Shown here piece after piece: positions 37,001 through 48,169 of a stretch of 64,000 nucleotides of DNA (its first letter is position 1; every line of letters begins with the position of its first letter). The translations under genes and the position numbers were made by a program. The notes under the pieces are model-generated. The model made no database searches. It had not been told where the DNA came from and worked only from the letters and a program-made list of their open reading frames with translations. This DNA is from Acanthaster planci (Eukaryota > Echinodermata > Asteroidea > Valvatida > Acanthasteridae), in the NCBI RefSeq assembly GCF_001949145.1, contig NW_019091407.1, positions 1,103,263 through 1,167,262 on the forward strand, given 5' to 3'.

Positions 37001-40000
37001 GTCAATTTGAAGAACAAATATGAAAAGCCTATGCCACTCAGCATTTGCCTCAATGGGCCCACTTTCAAACCTGACAGTTGATATCTTGCTTCTTTTTCCC
37101 TTGAATGGTACAGCACAGATTCATATACGAACATGCTATTACTCAGCTACGCAGATTTCACACATTTAACAGTGTGTGTGTGTGCAACAGTCATAACACC
37201 TGCCAAGTCGTCGTGTGAGAGGAATACCATTTGGTATGAGGGTGTCAACTACGAACCACACTGAACTGCCCCAAATAACCTTAAGTGACAGTGACACACT
37301 GTAGCTCATTGTAATGTTACTTCATCCTCCTGGAGTATTAAATTAAGAGAACCGGAGTTTCGTGCTTAATTATTTTATTGACCACTCTCATTTTGCTTAC
37401 AATTTGTATGGGCGGCCAAAGTTTGCAGAAATATCACCTGTTGGTTGGTTTTTTATTTTTCTTCCAATTTGTTCAAAATGGACATTTGTCCCATTGATTT
37501 TAAATAGGGTCCTATTTCCATTTAGCAGTACTGCATGTGTGTTATTATCTAATTTTCTGAGACCTGCATGGGATTTTGAACACTCTGTGAATTATTCTTT
37601 TATTTTTGTACCAACGGCCAACTCTAGTTTTAGCAGCCACTTGTAGGAAAAACACGACTGTGATGTCAAAAAGCAGAGCCTATTATTCAGTTGCAAAAAT
37701 CATTCATTATTCATTTACCAAAAATATGCAAGCTTGAAAGTATGGATCAAACACACCCAACTTTTAAACATTTCTGTACACACATTCGAGCTTGCTCACA
37801 TAACCAATACTAAAAATGATACATTTCCAACCCCCACTTTCTATGGGAATTATTCCAAGAAACTGTTGAAGTAAAGAAAGCAACTCAGATGAGGGGCAAC
37901 ATCAGCACAAAAAGATGCCTTTGGAGTCTCTGTGTGAAGTTTGAGATGTAGTAACGCCTCACGGATCATGTGGACCACAATTCCAAAGCCGAGGTGTAAT
38001 AGTTGAAAGAGCTCCATCATTGCTACTGTACAAGACCAGCTCTGGAGTTAAAAGGTGACTGCCAGATGACCTCGAAACCACGTCCTGACAGTAATGAAGT
38101 GAGGAGCTAGTGAGGAGCATAAGCATGCAACGGCGCACTCTGGGGCTTTGGGTATTCTGGTTCCGGGTGTATCGTATAATGAGAGCGCTTCTCAGTCTCT
38201 AAAATTAGAGACATTATCAGACCAGAAACCCAATAACAACCTACTACCTTCTTCCTAAATACACAGACAATAGATTAACCTTAACAGTCCTCAATCCTTC
38301 ACCTGTTGGAGGATTGAAGACTGTTAGGGTTAAGGTATACATGTACATTTGGGAATCCAAAACAGATGTATTCCCCCCCCCATGTATGACAACAGACATA
38401 AAAATACTATCACGTTCCTAAAAATCTTCATTAATTGTAACATTTTAATTCTTCCATCTTCTTTTGTCTCAGGTTTTATTTCTCAATGTCCCTCTCTCGT
38501 ATTCATGATGGCATTCAAAGTATTTTTGATCTTTTTTTTTCTGTTACTGCCCACTTACAAAATCCGACCAATCTTGTCAGATACCAGTATGGTTGCAATA
38601 AACAAATCAATTTATAAAAAGTACCTTGGAAAATGTGCCAGGAGGGGTGGGTCTAGTGTCCGGCCATGACACCCTCACAGCACAGGGTTCCCCCACAAAA
38701 CCTAGGCTGGGGTAGATATCCTGACTCCCGCCGGTCAGAGGGGTCAGACCCACCAGCTGGCCATTCTTGACAAATTGCACAATCTTGACCGATTCACCGA
38801 AATACTCCGCGAAGCACCCAACTTCATCTCCTAAGTTGAGAAGGCAATTCAGTGGGTGAGCCATCGAGAAAAAAGTGGCATACGCAGGACAGGTCACTAA
38901 AGTGACAATCACTAAAGTAACCAGTAGTTCTTATGATTACCTTATATGATGTTTAAAATGATGTTCCACGACAGAACAAAAATTTGCTAATTCTGCCAGT
39001 TATTTCAAACGAATCTTAAAGTCAAAAAGCTTGGTTTCAGGGAAAAGGGAACAAAAATTTGCTCTATCCTGTTCCAAATGTTGTCATGTGTATATAGACT
39101 AAATGCTAAACACAATGGTGCTTTTAGTGCACTAACACTGAAACAGGTGCTCTGTTTGCCCATGCAAACTTACCTTTAGTGTATTTCTCTGTCTTGAACC
39201 TATCAACACCATTATAGATTGCACCCTCACAGGAATAGCCCACTGTGTCTAGTACATCGCCGGGTAGTACGCCGACGCTTTGTCCACTGCGACTGATGCC
39301 CATCACAACTCTGCCGTCCGCATCTGTGCAAACAGTGGAAGGAGGCTGGACACTTTCAATACACTGGACTAACGTTTAGTTGTTTATTCGCGTGTGACAA
39401 GTGATTTCTCAATACTTTAGAGGCAAATTGTCTGATCTTGTTCAACCCCAGTGATTTGCACGTAACCAAGTCAGTATGTAACTATACTCAAGACAATTAC
39501 TGAAGATGCATTTTGTCCACAGTGATTTTCAGTCCTGCAGACTTTCAGGCCCCCATAGGGTATAAAGCATAAGCATCAAAATTATCGGTAGTTCTTGTGA
39601 TGTGCTCCCTAGCTGGTAATGTGGTCCTCTGCCCCGATGCCCCAAACTGGCGACGGGCCTGCAGGATTTTTGGTCATTTAGACTGCACCTAGCGAGTTGG
39701 GATTCCATTCAGAATCAACAAAGGGAAAAACGGTAATATCATGGAACTGCAGAAAGTGCACTTGATCCTAATTGCAAGAGATTATGGTACCGAAGCAACT
39801 TGATTGAATCCAATTTTCCCTTTGGAGGTACTCATTTAATGGTCATGTTTTGCTCGCAATTACAAGATGTGTTGTTACCAAATCTTAACCTCCTTCAAGG
39901 TCTGGCTTTCGCCTGAGTTTGTTCAAGAGTGAGAATTTGGTATCAAGATACCCTACGGCAGTGATTTCATAAAGCCGTTAGTAAGCATCGTCGACATATA

Positions 40001-43000
40001 TTATTGATATGGGTTTGACATCGATATCGCCGATTTTAGTTATTTGTTAATATCGATATATCGAAAATATCAGATTTTGGAGAAATTGTGAAAATATTGA
40101 AAGTATCAAAACTTCAAAAACATCGATATTAAAAAATATATTGAAAATATCGCTACTGAGGAGCGAACTTTATTTAAAAATACACAAGTGCATGGTCACA
40201 TTACTGTAATTTTTGATATGCCACGACTTACATCGGTTCTCACGTTGAGTAAAAATTGTCCTTGTAGTTTATACTCTGGGTGGCTTATACGGCAACATTT
40301 GAAGAATAAATTCAGTCACCTATTTCAGTCTCCCACTCAATAATTCGAAAAAATCCCACAATTTATCCTCCAAAACAGAGATTTGCCAACCAAACGTACC
40401 TAGTCTAGCACCACGTGCTGATATCGCTATGCACAGCAGCGAGTATCCCATCCCATGTAGGTAATGTACACAATACGGATGCTAGAACATGTAGCAAAAG
40501 TGAATTGGATCACACCATTACGGTGTAAGGGTGTACCCTTAAAACAATTAAGCAATTTACGCCTGTTTTAATACCTTGAAAATTAAAATGAATAGAATTT
40601 GATACATCGATAATATTGATATTAATAAATATTGAATATAAAAAACCCGATATATCGGTATCGGCCAAAATACGATATCGACGGTGCCTAGCCTTTAGTC
40701 ATATTGTGAGAGAATCCTTACGACTGAGTAACATCCCCCTCCACACCAACCTTCCTCGGTGATGGTGACGGTGAAGTAGGGCTGATCTGGTGTCATCGTT
40801 TTCAGCAGCTGAATCAGCTGCATTCTGGAGGTTTTCTCCTTCAGTCTGATCACGTTATCGGAGGGCACCCCCAGCAGCTCATTGAAGCGAAAGTTGCCCG
40901 ATGTCTCTCCCTCGATGTGCTTCGGTCCTGTGGACTGTTTGGAACCTGGAGAACAGTATCAGAGTTTTTTTATAATTTAAAACTGACACGAGTTAACCTG
41001 TCAAATTTTGCAATGTTTTCACAATATCAACATACTCATACTGGCGTCTGCTTTCACGTTTGCACTAAGCCTTAGGGCAATCCTGTTATTTTTCATATGA
41101 CGTACTGATTAAGCCAAATCCACCAAAACGCATGGCCTTCTTGATGGCTTCAGCTCTCCATGCGCTGACATCCAGTGAGGTCGGCTCCGGGCACTCAGTG
41201 TTTACTCTGACAGTGCAACCTGCGGAATACAAAATATCATCATGACATTAACCACAATCCACACAATGCAGGCCAGACATACATATATAATATATTCCAG
41301 GAAAAATGCTAGCATTAGAGTCAAAATGGGGGACAAATTTCATAGCTGTGCCAAAACCTAACAAAATGAGCGTCTGTTAACACAGTTGCTCTTGAGTTTC
41401 GAGCCACATAATCTCCTTTTTAAGACTCACAATTAATTTGCTTTTAAGACTCACAATGCAACACCTAACTCAATCCTGAAAAAAATCCCCAGCTGAATAA
41501 ATCCCTGCATCAACCTACGAGTTCTGGCATTTGTTCAACTGCAGCAGAGTTTCTAATTACTGTGGAACAGAACTCAAACTCAATGGCACATGACCGAGGA
41601 CTCAACAACCAGAAGATGTGTACTCAAATTGTCTTCACCATGCATATGTCAACTCATGCAAAGATGCTGTGTGTGTTATTTACACACTCAGTGATACATT
41701 CTGCACAGTCTGCAATGTACAGTAGTTCACTCAGTACCAACGACATGTAAATCTGGTTTGGCAGGCCTCGGCCTAAATTTTTTTTTTATAACTAGCATGA
41801 CAGGCACTTTATGTGTTTTACTAGCCCGCAGGAATTTTCCCTTGACCCGATGGGCCTTTTTTTAACAAAACTAACTTTGATTGGCTCTTTTTAACTTCAT
41901 TATTTCAACTGTTACAGAGGTGTCTCATTGTTAAAAATGTGGTGAATTAGCAATTACAATTAATAATGAACAACATCCACAATCAATTTCACAACATGTG
42001 TTTTACTCATCTTTAAAAATATGAGAAATGACAGGTGAGTTAAATAATGACTTTTACGAGCCCCCAGCAGTTTTTACTAGAATTTGTCCGCCAGTCTAGC
42101 GCTGGGTATGGTACATGTAACTTGCAGGACCTCAAATCCCTTAGCAATGGTGACTAAAAGATTGGAACTAAAGGAAATGGGACAGAAAGATGCAATGAAA
42201 GGGATGTGTCAAAAGGTATTTTCATGCACAGTCTTCACATGAATCAAACACAACAAACAGGAGAAATGCTACAGAATGGAGTATTTCAAGTTTCATACCT
42301 TGGCAGGCTAGACCGATGGTAGGGTAGAAGCCTCCCATTGGTTGATCAAGCGAGCGTTGGTGTACCACCTGACCGTTCTTGGTGAAGTACACGATGACGT
42401 TGGTCGGCAGCCTCGGGTTGGCCACTTCAGTCTCCACAAACACCAGACCACAGCCCATAGTATCTCCTACCCCACAAGTACAGTTCTCCCCGAGCTTGGT
42501 GGCTGTTTTATATAGAACAATTAAAGCTTTCCTTTTTTCAAAACCCATCTAATCAGTTGTTTTTAATGTAGCAGTTTATAACTAGAGCACTAACTCCTAA
42601 TTTTCACGCATGGAAGAGCATTTTGATGCAACATAATAATCAGCTTTTGAGAGCTCATGTGCACGTGAAATTTTCACAATAATCTTCTCCTAATGCCAAC
42701 AGAACTTGTTCATCGACATAATTCTTCTGTGGATAATCAGGTTTGAGACCAAAAAATTCAAACTATTCTTTCCTCAGCCTGGAGAAAAATATGAATTCAT
42801 TAAAATGAAAGAGGACATGGAAGGTTTACCATTTTCTGCAGTTTCAAAGTAAACTGTCCCATCTGCTCCACTATATCCAACGGCCTCCATCATTGTACCT
42901 GGCAGCTTAGTGTCATCCAGGAGGGCTGAGGTGAGACCAATCACAGGGCCAACCGTAGCCTCCTCCCCCATTGACACAATGGTCATCTCTAGGTACTGGG

Positions 43001-46000
43001 TGGAGCCTACACAAGATGGTGAAACCATTAAAAAATCAGGGGTGACCTACTGGGAGGAACTGCAATATGTAAACTCTATGTGACTCAAATGTCATCTTTA
43101 ACATCATGTGCTAAATACCTTGTAACAAGGAATTTCTGAAACCTCTCAATTTCATATCCGACTGAAACGCTCAGGAGTTACACTACCAGGGCTTAGTTCA
43201 AACCATGTGTGGTCAAAAACCATGTGTGGTCTTTTGTTGTCTGTTCTGGAGTGGGACTTTTTTAATCCCCAGGGGGCAATGCATCCCACAGGTGTAAAAA
43301 ACTCCATATCCAATATCAAAGCCTTCAACAATTGCTAAATATCAGCTGGTGTGATGTACTGATAAATACGTATATCTCATAGGAGTAAACATTTACAGCT
43401 TCGACCTATTTTCCATATCTATTGAAATACTCATCACTGAAACTAACACAAAGATCTTATGAGTTGTTTTCGTAGTCAGATTTTTTTTTCATTTAGAAAC
43501 GAACAATTAATTTACAACAACTCTCTTTTACTTTTATGAAGAGGGAAGGGTGCTTGGATAGCGGCCACTTTTGATGATGTGCGTAGGCTCAATAGGTTGT
43601 CATCGGCTGTCACAGTGTCAGGCATGTTCCAGTCAGACAGGTTCTCCTACAGAAAGAGCGTGATGGAAAAACATCTGAGTCCTTGGCAAATAAGAGGCCA
43701 ATCACACAGGTCTAGTAGACACAGCATCAGAGATACAAAACTGACTTTGGAAAATGAAAAAAAAAATGTTTGTTAAACTACTGACTCTGCCACACCTCAT
43801 GCCAGAGTTAAAAAGACACCAAAATCTGAGAACAATGTAAAACAAAATCAGGCCAACGTAAACCTACAAAATGACCCAAAGTATACCCATAAAGGATGCT
43901 GTCAAACGTCAGCCAAGTTTGAAATTTTCTGGTAAATTCTAACTAAGATTTTGCTTCAACAGTTTGCACCTGGGAAATTCATATTTAAGTAAAGACTTAA
44001 CTAAGAGAAGTCCAACTTTCTGAAGTGATATACTGTTTCAGAAGTCTGTTGGCACAGATGTGGAAAGGGTGTATAGAGCTCAACACTAGGCAGTTGATAG
44101 TCTGTAAGGTGAAGTACTACGGAAGTGTCGGAGGTGCTGTTTCAGTGCTACAATACTTTCTTGCATGATTTGGGACTCTCAAACCTCAGGATTGAGAGCC
44201 CTGAAATTCTGTATTATGTTTATGCAAGGATTTTTCAGAGCGGGTTTTAGTGACTGCAGCCAGAAACACGTCTCTGCTGCGGTCATTACATAGGCACTTT
44301 TGCAACTTCAGTTATGCCTGTGTGATGGTTATAGATGGCTCAGCTCCAGTACCAAGTAGCAGAAAATAAGCAGATATATTTTAATATTTTGATGTCTCAA
44401 AAATAATAGAGTTATGTGTCAACAATATCTTGTCACATACATGTAGAGTGATGCAAATAGGCACTTTGTATCAGAATATGACAAGAGACGGCAGCAGTTG
44501 TAGGAACTAGGCTTAACAATGAGTGACAATGATGTTTGTCAAAAGTGTCGTCTGCTGCCTTGCACTGCACTGCACTTTTCTCTCTCTCTTGGATGACATA
44601 GCCAGTTCCGGTTCTGTGTTTTAGCGGGCCACCTTACGCGTGGTCCTTGGGTTTTTTTTGACGTCCCAAAACAAGTTTCCAGTCGGGGGCCATGAAAACA
44701 CACCCTGGATTGGTGACTATCCAGTTGCGTCATCCTTACCTGTGACGAGACTGGTGGGGACGAGCTGAGCCAGTCCACGTGCAGCTCTGCCGTCCCCCAC
44801 CACACATTGACGGTAGGCAGCAGGAGGTCTTCTTTCAGGGCTAGCCAGCGCCGGTGAACAAGCTGGTCATTCTTGAGCACACAGACTAACGACTTGTGTT
44901 TGGAGTGGTAGTCAATGTACAGACCCACCACATCGCCTAATAGAGAAAAAAAGTATATGTGCTATCTGGTTTCAACTCTAACCCAACACTCGTTACCTGA
45001 GACTTTCTCGCTACATTCAACAGAATCAGATAACATATGAGAGTTTCCAATGCGAGTTGCAAACTAGCCCTACGTTGGTGCTACCAGTATTGTTTAATAT
45101 AGAGAAGTCAATACAAAACCTAACCAATTACACGTAGCTATGAAAACTCAAATAGCACAGGACTGACATCTAGCATAGCAGATTTGTTATCATAAATAAA
45201 ATTACACTGCACCTGTAAAAACCTGACCATTGCTAACATGACCAATATCTAAATATTAATCAAAAACAATGTTCAGAGAATAGAAAATGAATATTTTCAG
45301 AGTCGGGTGATATCATGATATCTGTGGCTACCTGACCTAGGCTTCATCAGACTCACAAGGTTCAGACCAGAGGGGAGCTTATTCTCTTGCTGTACTGCCT
45401 GCTTATTGTCTCCCAAGGCACAGAAAAACACTTCTGTTTGTTAAACATTCTGTGTTCACCAGTGCAACAATATCAGATTCTGCTCACAACACAGAGGGTA
45501 CCAGTTCATACCTTGACCAAAGGTCTGAACGAACTCCTTGGAGCCCTTTCTTGCTGGGCTGGCGATGCTACCGTCATCGCTGAAGTAGACCACCGCATCA
45601 CTTTTCCTCTTAGAGGGCCTGTCCACCTCATCGTCTTCTACGTCCTCTGCATCCAAGTCTGTCTCTTGGCTGATGCCAATGGCGATGACAGCTTCTTTTG
45701 CTAGAAGTCAGAAACAGTTTCTCATTATGATTATGACACCAGCTACATATCTACCTGCATATGTCCTAAGAAAAGTGGACCCAATAAATGAACAATGCAT
45801 GTTCAGGATGTATATTACTAATAAAAGGAGAGATATGTAGAAAAATTCAACGGAACACTGATTGACTTCCAGTCAATTGAAATCAATGACAGTATGAGTC
45901 ACACTTGAAAGCAGCTTTAAACCTACTGCACGGCAGATACCTCCTCACCAGACCATGTATCACCAGGTGCATGTATCAAAGTGCACGATACAACTTCATG

Positions 46001-46251
46001 AACCCCTAACAGTGTTACATCAGACATAATTCTCTGTGAATTTCACTTATACTCAGGAGGGTTAAGGTCATGAGATGGTACAAACCCAGCTGGACCACTT
46101 TCACCCTGAAGTAAGGCTTGTCTGGAGATAGCGGTGCCGAGGTGCACTGCGCAAACACCACGTGGCTCTTCTCGTTCACCAGGTCTGGCACTCTGACGAC
46201 CTTACTCCCATCCTCTAGATGTACCAGGTCTGAACTGTTGACCTCAGCCAT
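31084..46251 (-). CDS. Multi-SPRY, TIR-like protein with C-terminal CaaX box
   Basis: Eighteen exons, all phases agreeing, encode 1065 aa: 46251-46086, 45700-45512, 44936-44740, 43646-43532, 43006-42830, 42502-42299, 41219-41106, 40945-40751, 39323-39174, 38830-38625, 36977-36854, 36477-36274, 35744-35544, 34780-34664, 34348-34204, 33319-33045, 32281-32145 and 31365-31084. An in-frame TAG precedes the ATG. Four SPRY-like domains follow one another (about residues 45-180, 223-355, 440-563, 613-748), each with YF/YLxV, a GD-x-x-G strand and a V-x-F-x-K/V-NG-x-x-V turn. The second (GDTMGCGL, VYFTKNGQVV, GGFYPTIGL) most resembles SPRYD3. Residues 817-925 look TIR-like (IYIYCDPVRYN, RLETKGF, SLVCCVGPE, RPILPCIL, WPPEG). 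The tail is Ser/Pro/Gly/Lys-rich and ends CSIL, a CaaX box with Leu, favouring geranylgeranylation. It is probably a cytosolic, membrane-tethered scaffold. I know no family with this architecture; function is inferred only. Confidence 0.85.
38275..38333. repeat. Inverted repeat in an intron of the SPRY/TIR gene
   Basis: About 24-bp arms (TTAACCTTAACAGTCCTCAA and its near complement TTGAAGACTGTTAGGGTTAA) around a roughly 10-base loop, with about three mismatches. It lies between exons 10 and 11 and is too short for a typical animal microRNA precursor, though not excluded. Confidence 0.65.
39978..40697. mobile_element. AT-rich terminal-inverted-repeat element
   Basis: Bounded by AGCATCGTCGACATATATT on the left and, inverted, GGCACCGTCGATATCGTATT on the right. 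It is filled with repeated CGATATATCG and AATATCGATA motifs and has no open frame. It lies in the intron between exons 8 and 9 of the SPRY/TIR gene. Non-autonomous DNA-transposon derivative is the likely class. Confidence 0.45.
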
Positions 46252-48169
46252 TGCCGGGGGCTGATCAGCTGAGAGAAGCTATCCTGCAATTGCTGCTTGC
46301 CCTCTTGGATGCTGTCTGAAATGAATAAATCATTGAAAAACTGAAAATATTGTTCGAAAAGAGACAGACAAGGGAAAAAATTACATGTACTCCCACGATG
46401 GGCAGGGAGTAAGTTAAAGGCAGGGGCTTCATGAAATGGTGGTCACTACTGCGAGGTGTCAAAATACATAGTGGCGACAGTTTCTCCAAGGATGTTCCAG
46501 TCTGTGATACTGTTGTATTTGAACGTCAAAGTCCAACAAAATATCAGCTGGGATCAGCTGCTGAGGAGCTTCAAGTGGAGTATATTGTTGCAGAGTTACA
46601 AAGTGTCTTTAGTTGAAGTTGAAGTCCGCCAGGTTTTTGGGTGTTAGGGTGAGCTGGGCCAGACCTTCCAATGGTACGTTTACAAGTGCCATGCATGCAT
46701 AAAAACACAAAGCTGGTACAAGCTCTTTTACCTAGTACGGTTTTAACAAAACATCATGTTTTTTTCCATCCCAAATGGACAATATTATACCCTCTAAAAT
46801 TGTTATTTTCAGAAGACACTATTAACATGTCACTGCACATTATCCACCATCACTGTATGGAAGTATGAAATTGTTTCATAACTTCATAACTATTGCAATC
46901 ACCTCCTGAATGAAATGGGAATATTCTAAAGACACTTTAAAAAGGCTGTTATCCACCCTTGTCCTCTCTCTAACCATGTTAACCCTGAACACAGTTTCAC
47001 ACCAGAACAAATGCATTTTTATAAACATCATTTAGAATTCTGCTAATTTTATAAATGAGAGTTTCTTCTGATATCCTGTCACTGTAATGACTAAAAATTT
47101 TACTGAGCCTTGTTTTGCACACAAATATGGGGGAAAATCGAAATATATGTACATGTACAAATAAAACCTGTACAAAGCATTAGTTTAAACTTACCCCTGA
47201 CATGCCAGAAATGGGGTAGGCCCTAGTTAAAAAAATCAAAGCTTGCCACAAAAAGAGAACTTAATTTCATATTGAATAACAGACTAGGCCCTAATTAAAG
47301 TAGACCAAAACTCTTAAATGCTATGAATTCATGCCCCTTTAGGCCTAGGCCTAATTCAGGTTTACCAAAGAAAAGGTGTAATTTTGCCAGTCATACAACT
47401 TGCAAGAACAATGAGCAACATCTCATTACTGAGATAAATTATTAATTATAATTAATAAAAAGAGGTGGTGATTTTGTCGGTTTCAGATGAATATCCACCA
47501 TATTCATGAAAGGTAACATATCATGGAATAGGATGATTGTTAACGGCAAAATTCACAGAGTTTAACATCAGTGACAAGGTGAACTGCACCAGGCATGCCA
47601 GAACACCTGGGCCGTGGGAGTCCCCTGGATTCGACAGCGGACATCGGTACTCCCAGCTGGGCGGACGTCCGACCCTACGGTTCTGGGGGTAGGAAATTGG
47701 CACTACAACTTGCAAGAGACAGGCCGGCCACAATTTTGTTAATTTACTTACAGTGAAATCCAACGACACACCACTGAAAACACATTAATTCACGACAAGT
47801 TAATGAATGAAGGTCATCGACGTGACAATTCAACCAACATAGTTTAGAAGTCACTCCATCAACCGCGCGACTAGTGTTAGGAATGCATGTTGCTAAGCAT
47901 GCTATAACTGCAAGTGCCTTGCATAGCTCCTGTGGATATTTTGAGATGTTTATTGGTATCCATCGACAAAATAAAATGCCGCACACGTACGGATACGGCG
48001 GTCTCGCATCGTACACTTGTGGTTACCAGCTTCGGTAAAAGTTCAAAGGTAACAAGGCAATTGTTCAACGCTGCTAAGGCCAGGGCTTCGTTCGTTCGTC
48101 AACCAACGTGCTCGGCCTGCGCCAGTAACAAGTACGAAAGTCGTACTGCACATGAAGTCTACCGGAAAA
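46252..48169. other. Divergent interval between the SPRY/TIR gene and TOMM20
   Basis: This 1.9-kb stretch must hold both promoters. Immediately upstream of the SPRY/TIR ATG is a possible 5' UTR with an AG acceptor (CTGATCAG) just before the start. A plus-strand frame at 46431-46616 (61 codons, ending EELQVEYIVAELQSVFS) has a coding-like composition but no clear splice partners. A GC-richer patch at 47580-47720 is unexplained. Confidence 0.4.
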
